Positions 1-8,928 are shown, counted from the stretch's first letter. The stretch: 64,000 bases of DNA from [Clostridium] innocuum (GCA_012317185.1 CP048838.1:2604001-2668000); one strand, 5' to 3'. Notes: generated by a model from the letters alone, not told the origin. A program made the numbers and translations.

Positions 1-462
1 CTGCTGGAGAAGCCGCTGACATTGATCAATGCGCTGAATCACATCATGTACCAATTTGCCTGGTCGTTGTGTCTGGATGAGTCCGTAGAGTCTGCTTTCG
101 TTCTGGATGAGGCGCATACGCAGATACTGACGCCGATGAGTGCGGAAAGAGTAGCACAGTACACGCGAAGATCCAGAAAGTATCACAATGTCTGTACGAT
201 CGCGACGCAGGAGCCGAAGGACTTTGCGGGGAAAGACATCCTCGTACATGGAAAAGCGATCTTCAACAACAGCGTCTATAAGATGATCATGCATCTGGAG
301 CGCGACGGGACCAACGATCTGAGCAAGTTCATCACCGTCAATGAGAATGAGAAAGGACTGATCGAGCAGCTGCGTATGGGTGATGCATTGTTCGTCTGTG
401 GAGACCGTCATATCCCATTGCATGTCCTTGCGACAGAGAACGAGTTGAAGGAGATGGCATGA
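1..462 (+). CDS. VirB4/TraC-type conjugation ATPase, C-terminal part
   Basis: The frame is open from the left edge of the window, so only the last 153 residues are present. They carry the Walker B-type segment AFVLDEAHTQIL and the later CTIATQEPKDF stretch, which resembles the sensor region of VirB4/TrsE ATPases. The family powers assembly of the type IV secretion channel from the cytoplasmic face of the membrane. Walker A lies outside the window. Downstream relaxase and coupling-protein genes on the same strand support a conjugative element. Family assignment is from motif recognition; no competing family fits as well. Confidence 0.85.
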   Translation: MLEKPLTLINALNHIMYQFAWSLCLDESVESAFVLDEAHTQILTPMSAERVAQYTRRSRKYHNVCTIATQEPKDFAGKDILVHGKAIFNNSVYKMIMHLERDGTNDLSKFITVNENEKGLIEQLRMGDALFVCGDRHIPLHVLATENELKEMA

Positions 463-567
463 CCAAGGAATTGAAGACTAGGCACATGGATCTATTCCCT
501 ATCATTCAAACATCAGTTTTCATGACAGGTAGTCCACGAGCGTGATAGATCCATCAGGAAAAGACAG

Positions 568-588
568 TACCTGGCAACTTGCCAGGTA
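568..588. repeat. ICE palindrome (perfect, 21 nt)
   Basis: Perfect inverted repeat with core CCTGGCAA-C-TTGCCAGG between the VirB4-like gene and the next gene. First of about 22 copies confined to 568-26222. As RNA it can form an 8-bp stem with a 5-nt loop. Confidence 0.85.
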
Positions 589-628
589 GCTTTTCACAAA
601 AGATAGGACAATGATGGGAGGTAAGGTC

Positions 629-1627
629 ATGGACTTATTCAAACATATCTTCCATGTGATCCGCATAGTTACTGTGAAAGAATATCCTCTTTCAGAAATA
701 AAGCAACAGATCAGAAATAAGGTCATAGGACCAGGTGATCGGATCAGAGTCAAAGGATATCTGAGCTGTTTTGCGCCCATATGTGAACCTGATACATTCG
801 TTCCTAAAATGATAACATATGATCGTAAACATGATGAAGTACATGTGGTATCCTGTTCGCCGGTCGTAAGGAACCTTCAATCGGAAGAATATGGAGTTGC
901 ATTTCTCTATCCGCAACAGGAAGGGCGTTTTGAATATGAGCTAGAAAACAGTGCGGAGAGATTGCAGATCACAGATAAGAACAGGTTCATCCCAGTAGTA
1001 ATGAGAAAACAGGAATATAGAAAATTTTCAGAAAAACAGGTCGAGATGATCTGTTCCATCGAAGATATATGTGTATGTGATCCAAAAGATGAATTCATAT
1101 TCAAAACACGTGAGTTCAGAAAAGTGAATGATTGGTTCACAGACCTCTATATTCCCCAATATTCAGCATATTGTCTAAAGGCGCAATCCATACTTCCGGA
1201 TAACAACGGAGATAGAAAAGATCCTGTCATCGTACCGTATGCCATCGAATATCAGGTATCTTGTAAGGATGAAGAAATAGATCTATTCGAAGAGCTCCAC
1301 ACAGCGCTTGTAAAAGCCTTCGTAAACGAAAATAGCCGATACAAGATATGGCACATGGGAGAAGAAAGTCATGACTTCATACTGGCAGAAGATCCGGGTC
1401 TAAAAATCGTTTATAAGTTCGACGGGAAAGTCGGCTTTTATCAAAATATAGATATAACAGATACTTTGATCTATGAGCAGCAAATGATGCTATTGGAAGA
1501 ACGATTATTACAGTTCAAAGACCATTTACATGCTTCGATACATTTGGATCTAGTGTATCTATCCGATATCGGCATGTCAAGGGTCCTAGATATCGGTCGT
1601 TATAAGCCAAAGGCAAATTTAGCCTGA
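629..1627 (+). CDS. hypothetical protein of the conjugative element
   Basis: A 332-residue, mostly hydrophilic protein that I do not recognise. The ATG at 629 is chosen over one at 611 because the Shine-Dalgarno GGGAGGT (615-621) lies 7 nt before it and inside the longer version. It opens with MDLFKHIFHVIRIV, and no signal peptide, membrane segment or catalytic motif is evident. It stands alone between two palindromes (568, 1721) and is followed by a gap of about 245 bp, so it may be its own transcription unit. A role in the element's transfer or maintenance is inference from position only. Confidence 0.7.
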   Translation: MDLFKHIFHVIRIVTVKEYPLSEIKQQIRNKVIGPGDRIRVKGYLSCFAPICEPDTFVPKMITYDRKHDEVHVVSCSPVVRNLQSEEYGVAFLYPQQEGRFEYELENSAERLQITDKNRFIPVVMRKQEYRKFSEKQVEMICSIEDICVCDPKDEFIFKTREFRKVNDWFTDLYIPQYSAYCLKAQSILPDNNGDRKDPVIVPYAIEYQVSCKDEEIDLFEELHTALVKAFVNENSRYKIWHMGEESHDFILAEDPGLKIVYKFDGKVGFYQNIDITDTLIYEQQMMLLEERLLQFKDHLHASIHLDLVYLSDIGMSRVLDIGRYKPKANLA

Positions 1628-1720
1628 AGTCGATAAGGCCAATCTATTTCATAGTCATTCTATTGAAAGGATGCAGATGGCAGGTGATCTACGAACGAGG
1701 TATCCCTATCTTAGAAAGCA

Positions 1721-1743
1721 TTACCTGGCAAGTTGCCAGGTAA
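1721..1743. repeat. ICE palindrome (perfect, 23 nt)
   Basis: TTACCTGGCAA-G-TTGCCAGGTAA, same family as 568-588, in the gap after the 629-1627 gene. Outer arms are extended by matching TTA/TAA. Confidence 0.85.
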
Positions 1744-1807
1744 CTTATAAAATTGGAATGAAGAAAGGCTATACCTTGATCGATGATATATGACATTTTC
1801 AAAATAT

Positions 1808-1829
1808 GCGGGAGATTTCCCGTTTTTTT
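1808..1829 (+). terminator. intrinsic terminator
   Basis: CGGGA/TCCCG stem (1809-1813, 1818-1822) followed by seven T (1823-1829), about 45 nt upstream of the next start codon. Confidence 0.7.
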
Positions 1830-1872
1830 GCTCGTCGATCGAAGGCTTTCGATATGGAAAGGAGAATCTGAT

Positions 1873-2307
1873 ATGGAAAAGCATACAGAACATAAGCTGC
1901 TTCATAAAGCAATCGAAAGAATAAGCTATCGATATCGTCATGAAAAGGCGTTATCGAGCTTCAAAGAAAAGAAACTGCGATACCTCTCCATGAATGAGGA
2001 TGAATTCCTACTGAGCTATATAGAGATCAGTGCGAGATGTATATGTAAGAAATGGATACTCTTCTTTTCTTCGATGATCTGGCTGATGATGACGATATCT
2101 TTGTCTTTCTATGTGAAGAAGCTGCTTGCTGTCCTTCCCACGATAGCTGATCAGGAATATCGAAGCACGATCCTGCTCATATCTGTCAGTGTACCTGCGA
2201 TGATCCTCCTGCCGTGGCTCATCTGCCTGATACATGCGTTCATCAAGCAATATCGACGGACGAAAGAAAAAATGATCATGGATGAGGTAAGAAGATATCT
2301 GCAATAG
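1873..2307 (+). CDS. small membrane protein, two TM segments
   Basis: A 144-residue protein with a basic N-terminal half and two hydrophobic segments (about residues 57-80 and 93-118) ending in a short charged tail. The start at 1873 has GGAAAGGAG 7-10 nt upstream; an earlier in-frame ATG at 1783 would place the terminator at 1808-1829 inside the gene. The next gene starts 29 nt later and also encodes a protein with two membrane segments, so the two probably form a unit. No family recognised. Confidence 0.65.
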   Translation: MEKHTEHKLLHKAIERISYRYRHEKALSSFKEKKLRYLSMNEDEFLLSYIEISARCICKKWILFFSSMIWLMMTISLSFYVKKLLAVLPTIADQEYRSTILLISVSVPAMILLPWLICLIHAFIKQYRRTKEKMIMDEVRRYLQ

Positions 2308-2336
2308 CTCATGCGAAAAGAAAGGAAGAAACATAC

Positions 2337-2669
2337 ATGGCAAGATGGCTGAAAGGTATCGCTCATTTATCTGCATTCGATGCGATCGAACAGATCAAAC
2401 ATGCCGCAGATGAAGAAGAAAAAAAGTGTTTGATCCAGATGGAAAGGGAAAGAAGAAAGAAAAATCGGTATAGGACAAATGTGATAATAGTTGCTGGCTT
2501 GATCATAAACCTAGTTACTATTCCAATGCTGTTTCTTAGGATCAAACAACGAATCTTTGATATCTTAATACTGGACTATGCAGTAAGCGTCACCGTATCC
2601 GGCTGTACGATATGCATGACAGCGCTGACAGTATTTTATTTAAAGGGTCTTATAAAATCAAATCGTTGA
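2337..2669 (+). CDS. small membrane protein, two TM segments
   Basis: A 110-residue protein with a charged region rich in Glu, Lys and Arg (about 25-45), then two hydrophobic stretches (about 47-68 and 76-103). AAAGGAAG lies about 10 nt before the ATG. Its topology resembles the preceding gene (1873-2307), and both sit just upstream of the SipW cluster. Function is unknown; a membrane accessory of transfer or secretion is only a guess from the neighbourhood. Confidence 0.6.
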   Translation: MARWLKGIAHLSAFDAIEQIKHAADEEEKKCLIQMERERRKKNRYRTNVIIVAGLIINLVTIPMLFLRIKQRIFDILILDYAVSVTVSGCTICMTALTVFYLKGLIKSNR

Positions 2670-2699
2670 CCTTTTTATCCCCCCCAAAAAAAGGAGCTG

Positions 2700-3131
2700 A
2701 TACGAACGAAACGAATAGGTAGCATAGCGTTGACCATTCTATTGGTTTTGGTATCCTTATGTTTATGCGGTCATTTCCGGATCTATTGTATCCTGAGTGG
2801 TTCGATGGAGCCCACGATATCCACCGGCAGTCTCATACTGGTCGATACCGATGTTGTACTGTATACGGAGGATATCGTTACCTTTCAAAAGCAGGATTCC
2901 ATCATCACACATAGGATCGTGAGACAGATTGATGATCAGAGATTCATCACAAAGGGAGACGCCAATGACAGCGATGATCCTACACCGCTCTATAAGACGC
3001 AGATCATCGGTAAGGTCATCCTGGTCATCCCTTACATCGGCTATATCGTCCTATTCATCAGACGATATCTCTGGCTGCTGTGCGCGGCCTTTTTGGCATG
3101 GCAGATCATACGAAAAAGGAAAAGGAGATAA
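2700..3131 (+). CDS. sipW: SipW-type (ER-type) signal peptidase I
   Basis: A short type I signal peptidase of about 143 residues. After a basic start and one membrane segment comes SGSMEPT with the catalytic Ser; the general base is His in ITHRIV rather than Lys, which defines the SipW/ER type. GDANDSDDP is the later conserved box, and a second hydrophobic stretch with a KRKRR tail ends the protein. It should cleave the SipW-type signal peptides encoded just downstream. The start is unclear: AAGGAG (2690-2695) is followed by CTG (2697) and ATA (2700) but no ATG. A TTG at 2730 would remove the basic N-terminus and cut the membrane segment. Confidence 0.85.
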   Translation: MRTKRIGSIALTILLVLVSLCLCGHFRIYCILSGSMEPTISTGSLILVDTDVVLYTEDIVTFQKQDSIITHRIVRQIDDQRFITKGDANDSDDPTPLYKTQIIGKVILVIPYIGYIVLFIRRYLWLLCAAFLAWQIIRKRKRR

Positions 3132-3138
3132 GAAATTT

Positions 3139-3864
3139 ATGGAAATCAGAAACAAGAAAAAAGTAGGCATCCTCTCAATAGCTGTATTGGCAGGGATCAC
3201 AATCATTGGATCCTCTGTCGCATATTTCACTTCGACGGATACGAAGGACAATCTCTTTACCGTAGGCTCTGTGAGGACCATCCTGCATGAGGACAGATGG
3301 GACGATCTCGCAGATACCGACCATAACGGTATCCCCGATATGGCAGAAGATATCATACCGAATAAAACGATCCCAAAAGATCCGACGATCGAGAATACCG
3401 GCAAGAACCCTGCCTGGGTCTATCTGGAGGTCAGAGTACCGATCGTAAATATCATCACCGCGCAAGAGGATGGCTCACGGAATCCGAAAGCTGATACAGA
3501 GCTCTTCCTCTTCACGCCGGACCTGGATCACTGGCGACAGCTGAGTAAGATCGTTGAAGAGGATACCGATGGCAGGAAGACAGCGGTCTATGTCTTTGGT
3601 TATGAATCTGTATTGGATCCGGGGCAGACGACAGCAGAGTTGTTCTCCTCTGTAACCTTCTGCAATGCGATCGAAGAACAGGGGCTGGAGGACAGCGAAC
3701 AGACGATCACCGTCAAGAGCATGGCCATCCAGCAGGAGGAGACCGGAACAATGGAGGAAGCCTATGGAAGCTTCATCAACCAGGAACATGTTACGAAGGA
3801 ACCTGCACCGCAGATGCCAGAAGATGGAGAAGCAGCTGTGGATGATGGAGGTCACGATGAATGA
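3139..3864 (+). CDS. SipW-dependent TasA/camelysin-like exported protein
   Basis: A 241-residue protein with a basic start, a hydrophobic segment and the SipW-type cleavage region SSVAYFTSTDTKDNLFTVG. This pattern is typical of TasA, TapA and camelysin-like secreted proteins. A calcium-loop-like DTDHNGIPD stretch follows, then a beta-rich domain (PTIENTGKNPAWVYLEV). AAAGGAG lies 12 nt before the ATG, 7 nt after the signal peptidase gene, and the stop overlaps the next start (ATGA). Predicted surface or extracellular fibre subunit processed by the upstream SipW-type enzyme; the role in a conjugative element is inference. Confidence 0.8.
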   Translation: MEIRNKKKVGILSIAVLAGITIIGSSVAYFTSTDTKDNLFTVGSVRTILHEDRWDDLADTDHNGIPDMAEDIIPNKTIPKDPTIENTGKNPAWVYLEVRVPIVNIITAQEDGSRNPKADTELFLFTPDLDHWRQLSKIVEEDTDGRKTAVYVFGYESVLDPGQTTAELFSSVTFCNAIEEQGLEDSEQTITVKSMAIQQEETGTMEEAYGSFINQEHVTKEPAPQMPEDGEAAVDDGGHDE

Positions 3865-4361
3865 AGCACAGGAAGAAATGGTTCCTCGTCTTCCTGTTGG
3901 CAGGGATCATCCTTATGATGGTCCCCTTCAGTATCGCCTATCTGACGCATGTGGAAACGAGAGAGAACCGGATAACGATTGGACAGAACGATGTCATGAT
4001 AGAAGAGGATTTCACACCTCCCAAGCAGTGGCAGCCGGATACGACGTACGAAAAGGACGTGAAGGTCCGCAATACCGGCAGTGTCCCCTGTTATATCCGC
4101 GTCTACGCAGCGCTTTCCGATACGACCATCCCTGCGCATATGGACTTCGATACGAAGGACTGGACGCAGGCCGATGACGGCTACTGGTATCATAACAGCA
4201 TCGTGGAGCCGGGAGCTGTCACCTCCAGTCTGTTCACGAAGGTGACGATCGAGGACATCGAAATAGAGCAGCGGAAGACATTCGACATCATCATCTATGC
4301 GGAATCTGTACAGGCGGAGGGCTATCGCGATATACGGGATGCCTTCGCCGGTATACGATGA
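3861..4361 (+). CDS. SipW-dependent TasA-like exported protein 2
   Basis: A 166-residue protein starting within the last codon of the previous gene (ATGA overlap), so translation is probably coupled. The N-terminus is basic, then hydrophobic, then FSIAYLTHVETRENRITIG, again a SipW-type signal. The rest is a beta-rich domain with KVRNTGSVPCYIRVY, matching the NTG-x-x-P pattern of the neighbour at 3139. It is shorter than typical TasA proteins (about 240-260 residues). Likely a minor subunit or anchoring partner; function not proven. Confidence 0.78.
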   Translation: MKHRKKWFLVFLLAGIILMMVPFSIAYLTHVETRENRITIGQNDVMIEEDFTPPKQWQPDTTYEKDVKVRNTGSVPCYIRVYAALSDTTIPAHMDFDTKDWTQADDGYWYHNSIVEPGAVTSSLFTKVTIEDIEIEQRKTFDIIIYAESVQAEGYRDIRDAFAGIR

Positions 4362-4378
4362 AGGAGGTATGGAATAGC

Positions 4379-4942
4379 ATGAAGAAAAGAAGATCACTCA
4401 TCTTATCTCTTGTCGTATCCCTGCTCATCTGCGGACTGATCATGGGGGGATTCCCTCTCTTCCCTAGTACGTTCCTTCCAGCAGCGTTTCATCGCACAGA
4501 CGGATACCGTGGAGGTGACATTGATCGATGACCTACAGCGTAGTGAACCGATCGTACCGGGAAGCAGGATCCCCCCCTGGATATGGATGTGCAGAACCTG
4601 GGAGCTGCCTGTCAGGTACGTTTCAAGGTCTGCGTCTATACCGGTGGAGAACTGCTCCGTGAGCTTACAGAGGCGGAGCTGGAGCTGGCGGATGGCTGGG
4701 AACGGAAGAAAGACGGATATCTCTACCATACAGGCATTCTGGAAGAGGATGGCATACTGGAGCTGTATGACGCTGTCATCGCGAGCAGTGACATCATCAC
4801 GAAAGAAGATCAGACGCTGGTACTGGAGACGACGATCCAGGCCGTACAGAGTGAGCATCTTGAGGTCTCTTCGGATGGCTGGGGAGATACCGAGATCCGA
4901 CAAACGCTCCGTTCAAGGAATGAGGTGAGATCCGATGCGTAG
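4379..4942 (+). pseudogene. third SipW-cluster exported protein, two frameshifts at homopolymers
   Basis: GAAGGAGG precedes the ATG by about 10 nt, and the product opens MKKRRSLILSLVVSLLICG, a clear export signal. The frame is lost at a run of six G (4444-4449). With five G it continues into QTDTVEVTLIDDL, and it needs a second correction at a run of seven C (4571-4577, eight expected) to reach MDVQNLGAACQVRFKV and the stop at 4942. The reconstructed product is about 187 residues and resembles its two upstream neighbours (MDVQNLGAACQVRF matches VRNTGSVPCYIRV). Two opposite single-base errors in long runs suggest sequencing artefact as much as decay. Confidence 0.7.
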
Positions 4943-5525
4943 AAAACTGCTGTTACTGACGATACTGCTGTTGCCCTTCCTCCCTGTAAGGATACAGGCA
5001 GAAGGATCAGACAGGTACGACATCCACATCCGGATCACGGAAGCAGGGATACAGAAGACATCGGCAGATGATATCGTGCTGTCACGGATGCTTCCGGGAG
5101 ATGAACAGACCTATACCCTAAGGGTGGATAACCGAAGCAAGGAGGAACAGGAGCTCTATCTCAAGCTTTGCGCAGGAGAAGGACAGCTTACCGAGATACT
5201 GGAGCTGCAGGTGACGCAGGATGGCCACCGCCTCTATGAAGGAACTATGCAGGATGCGCAAAGAGGTATAGCGATGGGGCGCTATACATCACAGGAGATG
5301 ACGACGATCCGGATCACACTGCGTCTTCCGAAAGAAACAGACAATGCATATTCGATCAGGGAAGCTGCTGTCGATGTCGAGCTCACTGCACTGACGATAC
5401 AGGAAAGCGTAGCTACAGGAGATCAGACACAGCGGACACTGCTCATATCCAGCACGCTGGCATCCATCTCCTTCCTGATCATCATCGTAAGAAGGAGGCG
5501 AAAAGATCATGAAGAAGCACGGTAG
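4935..5525 (+). CDS. membrane-anchored surface protein of the SipW cluster
   Basis: A 196-residue protein with a standard signal peptide (MRRKLLLLTILLLPFLPVRIQA), a beta-rich outer domain, and a C-terminal VATGD motif followed by a hydrophobic span and RRRRKDHEEAR. This resembles a cell-wall sorting signal but lacks LPxTG, so membrane anchoring or an atypical sortase site are both possible. It overlaps the preceding gene by 8 nt and the next by 17 nt, pointing to one operon. Possibly a base or anchor for the SipW-processed subunits (inference). Confidence 0.7.
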   Translation: MRRKLLLLTILLLPFLPVRIQAEGSDRYDIHIRITEAGIQKTSADDIVLSRMLPGDEQTYTLRVDNRSKEEQELYLKLCAGEGQLTEILELQVTQDGHRLYEGTMQDAQRGIAMGRYTSQEMTTIRITLRLPKETDNAYSIREAAVDVELTALTIQESVATGDQTQRTLLISSTLASISFLIIIVRRRRKDHEEAR

Positions 5526-7666
5526 TCTACTCATATCGATCCTGTTGCTGTTCCTGCTGATCATCCTTCCCCAGGATGGCCATATCACAGCAGCGACCAT
5601 CCATGAGGTATCCGGAAGCAGCACCATCATCGATTCCTATTATAGCTTCGCACCGAAGTTCACGCCCGGGGTATCCTGGGCGGAATTCTATGGCTGCAGG
5701 AGCTATGATGATAGTGCGCTGTTCCGCAATGAAGGAGCTGCCAGTGGACGACTGCCAACGAACAGTCACCTCGCCCTGTTATCGAGCAATGCGCTCGTGA
5801 GAAGTGGCACGATCGGCGTGCGATACAATAACATCGGCCACTATAACGGATCGGCAGTAGATCTAAAGATCATGCTGGTGGACGGAGAGATCCGCACGGC
5901 GACTACGACGACGCATCCGGATATTAACATGCCGAGCGTCGCCTTCATGGATAACAGTATCGACATCTACCAGCAATCCTATCAGAGCAGGAATTTCGTT
6001 TGGCAGTTCACCTTCTATAGGAGAGGAACGAACACACCGATATCAGTACCCTTCCATGCGAATTTCAAAGATATCGATAACACGGAGATCTTAGGTCATG
6101 GCTATAGCGGGATCGATGGCGTCTATGTGATGAGCAGAGGCAGTGGCGGTAATCTGAGCTATAACAGTTCTCAGGTGTATGCACCGTCAGAATTGAGTGG
6201 AGATGATGTCCGACAGAACTGGGCTACATTGATAGGAGTGGCCTCGAGCTTCCGGCTGGGGGTATACGAGAAGACTGGATATCGATGTCGAGACATGGGA
6301 CAAAGGAAGTGATTATCGAACGTTCTATCACTGGAAATGGTCCAACGATTCCCTCGTGAAGTTCGATACACCGGTCCCGACGAAACGCATCAATGGCAGC
6401 ACTTCGGCATCTATTTACAATGATACTGCTTTTAACTATACGGTAGACTTTGCAGTACCGCCGGAGAATGCGACAACGTATTACACGAGCTTCAAGCTCA
6501 ATGATACCCTGGCAAGCTGTCTGCAGCTGGCCAATGGAACAAGCAGCATCACCATCCGAGATTCAGCCGGTAACGATGTGACATCGAAATTCGATCGTAC
6601 CATCAGCGCTCAGTCCATACAGCTGAGCCTTCGTAATGTCGGTGACACTTCGTTCTATGGAAAAAGCTATACCGTCACGCTGAAGTGTAAAAAGAAAAGC
6701 GGTCATGACCTGTCCGCCTGGTTCAGCACATCCGGTTCCGGATCTGTCCGCAATACAGCGTCGATAACGACAGATCGAGGGACGAAGACATCGAATGCAG
6801 TAACTGTGGGCTTCTATTTCAAGATAACGACATCTGTGACGAACGGGACGATCACGGCAAGCACAGCCTCCCCGCTGCCGAATACGAGCAGGACGATCAG
6901 CTACAGCCCTGTGGACAGTGACCACGTATTGGAGAGCGTCACCATCGATGGGAAGGAAGTCGATATCAAGAAATATCCGAAGAGCTATACCTTCAGCGGG
7001 ATAAAGGAGGACCATACGGTAAGTGTGAAATATAAACGTGTCTACAAGATCGAGACCGGTGCGAGCGGTGGGACGATCACACCCAAGGTGACCGGCATCG
7101 ACAAGGGAGAAGATAGAACGATCACGTATACAGCGGATAAGGGGTACTATCTGCGCAGACTGCGTGTAGACGGAAAGGAAGTAGACGTGAAGCGATACCC
7201 TACCTCGTATACCTTCCATGATATCTCTTCAGACCATGTCATAAAGGCAGAATTCCTGCCGATACCGGAACTGCGGATCACGAAGCGGATCTATGGGGAA
7301 GAAATGTATCCGGCGTCGGGAGATCCGACCTTCCTCTTCCATATCGAAGGCACAGACTTCACCGGAGAGAGACAGGAATATACGGAGGTCATCCGATTCA
7401 CAGCGTCTGACAAGAAAGCGTCCGGAGGCATAGAGAAAACGATCGTCCGGAAGGATATCCCTGCCGGTGAATATGAGATCAGCGAGATCCCGGTATCGAG
7501 ATATCGTCTGGATAGTATCACGGATGTCATATCCGGCAAAGTAAGTGGCAGTAAGGTGACGCTGGATACCGATGGACAGGATGCGAAGGCGACCTTCGTG
7601 AATCGCAGGAAGAGCTATCAGGATTACAGCGATAACGATCTGGTGGTCAATACGTTCCATAGATGA
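5509..7666 (+). pseudogene. large surface adhesin-like protein, one frameshift
   Basis: AGGAGGCG precedes the ATG at 5509. The first frame (signal peptide and a beta-rich domain) stops at 6312. Removing one G from the run of five at 6258-6262 restores YTRRLDIDVETWDKG and continues to 7666, about 718 residues in total. The second part has fimbrial isopeptide-domain-like sequence, two related repeats ending in DGKEVDIKKYPKSYTF and DGKEVDVKRYPTSYTF, and a Cna/FctA-like domain (ITKRIYGEEMYP...). No LPxTG motif is visible at the end. Probably the largest surface component of the SipW cluster; whether the shift is biological is open. Confidence 0.7.
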
Positions 7667-7673
7667 GGAAGCT

Positions 7674-7695
7674 TACCTGGCAAGCTGCCAGGCAG
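7674..7695. repeat. ICE palindrome (imperfect)
   Basis: TACCTGGCAAGCTGCCAGGCAG, one mismatch per outer arm, directly after the surface protein gene. Confidence 0.75.
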
Positions 7696-7731
7696 CTACG
7701 CCTACCGTCGATACATTGGAAGAGAGCGAAG

Positions 7732-7803
7732 ATGTATAGATATCATCACGTGAGATATCGCAAATTCCTCGATGAGATAGGGATGGATATACCGGAACAG
7801 TGA
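7732..7803 (+). CDS. possible 23-residue peptide ORF
   Basis: MYRYHHVRYRKFLDEIGMDIPEQ, with GAGAGCGAAG just upstream. The stop codon lies inside a strong hairpin (7794-7822). Coding is plausible but unproven; it may only be a leader of the following gene. Confidence 0.3.
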   Translation: MYRYHHVRYRKFLDEIGMDIPEQ

Positions 7804-7822
7804 GACAGCCCCTCACTGTTCC
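7794..7822 (+). terminator. 11-bp hairpin, possible terminator or attenuator
   Basis: GGAACAGTGAG/CTCACTGTTCC with a 7-nt loop. It lacks a T-run, so it may be a processing or attenuation element. Confidence 0.45.
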
Positions 7823-7952
7823 ATCCCCTTCATATATTCAAGACGATGCCCGTACCATATCTATTGAATGCGACGGGACTTTTGGTGTAAGATATATGTA
7901 GCGGATATGAAAAAGCCCAAGCTATCCTTGTGATGTAAAAGAGGTGGTATGA

Positions 7953-8330
7953 GTGAAAACGGAAGGATTATCGAAGGCATTGGAGAAGGCCAGGGATAAT
8001 TGCACACAGCTCGCTGATATGGGAGTAGAAAAAGAAATGCTGGAACCGTTTTGGCAGTTGATGAAAGAGTGTGAAGCGATCATCCGACATGAGGCCGATC
8101 ATAAGAAAAAAATGATGAAGGGGATAAAAGAGGCACAAAAGAACGGCGTCCGCATAGGGCGTCCTGGGATCCCCTGCAGTGATAAGTTTCTGAAGCTGGC
8201 TGTCCTGCAATCCCAACATGCGATCACGGCAGTGGATGCGGCAGCGCAGCTCAACATAGGGAGATCGACCTTCTATAAACTGAAGAAGCTCTATCATAAA
8301 GAGATCAAGCGGAAGAAACAGGAAGGATGA
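7953..8330 (+). CDS. resolvase-like HTH protein without catalytic domain
   Basis: A 125-residue protein starting at GTG 7953, with GAGGTGG 5 nt upstream; the nearby ATG at 7949 is in another frame. The first 65 residues are helical. NGVRIGRPGIPCSDKF then resembles the linker between catalytic domain and DNA-binding domain of Hin/resolvase recombinases, followed by a helix-turn-helix (AVDAAAQLNIGRSTFYKLKK). No serine-recombinase catalytic domain is present. It is probably a DNA-binding regulator derived from a recombinase; a similar architecture is at 31008-31466. Confidence 0.6.
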   Translation: MKTEGLSKALEKARDNCTQLADMGVEKEMLEPFWQLMKECEAIIRHEADHKKKMMKGIKEAQKNGVRIGRPGIPCSDKFLKLAVLQSQHAITAVDAAAQLNIGRSTFYKLKKLYHKEIKRKKQEG

Positions 8331-8356
8331 GCGGTGACCCCGCGAAAGGAGAAAGA
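8331..8356 (+). repeat. orphan tail of the leader element (start-site hairpin)
   Basis: GCGGTGACCCCGC hairpin followed by AAAGGAG and the start codon at 8357. The same hairpin ends leader copies B and C; here the rest of the leader is absent. Confidence 0.6.
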
Positions 8357-8836
8357 ATGGAAGCTGATATCGTATTGAAAGAAGATGAGATCGAGAAGTC
8401 ATTCGAAGCCGCAAGCAGTGATTTTCTATCGTATCTGGACAAGAGCATCGAGCGGCTGGAGGATGAGCAGGAGCTCACAGGGCAGTATAAAGAGGACATG
8501 ATCGCAGGAAGAGAGGGCATGGTCATCCTGTTACCGATATTCCTCGATATGTTCCGGGCAGCACTGCATGAGCACGTAAAGACGAGAACGCCATTATTAG
8601 CTGTCGAACTCTATGAAGAAATGGACGGCGTGGATACGACCTGGGGGATCGGCCTCATGATAGCCGAAGAGCTGTGCAGGAGAGCCGGCGTCGAACATAA
8701 GAAGGTCTCACAGGACATGGAAGCGACAATCTTAGAATTTGAAAAGGTACTTACAGAATATTACAGTATGATGGGAAACGATCCCCAGGCGGACGCTGTG
8801 GCTTCTGACATCCCCGATGGTAGATATCAGGCTTGA
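8357..8836 (+). CDS. hypothetical acidic protein
   Basis: A 159-residue, Glu/Asp-rich, mainly helical protein that I do not recognise. The start at 8357 follows AAAGGAG by 6 nt; an earlier in-frame ATG at 8327 would translate the hairpin of the leader tail. It begins 26 nt after the 7953 gene ends and may be co-transcribed with it. No membrane segment or catalytic signature is visible. Confidence 0.6.
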   Translation: MEADIVLKEDEIEKSFEAASSDFLSYLDKSIERLEDEQELTGQYKEDMIAGREGMVILLPIFLDMFRAALHEHVKTRTPLLAVELYEEMDGVDTTWGIGLMIAEELCRRAGVEHKKVSQDMEATILEFEKVLTEYYSMMGNDPQADAVASDIPDGRYQA

Positions 8837-8928
8837 TGGGGATATCACTTCAACTGTATACATAAGAACGGACGCGATGTAACGAAGAGGTATGGCCGGA
8901 TACACACGAGGTACGACATACGAAGACA

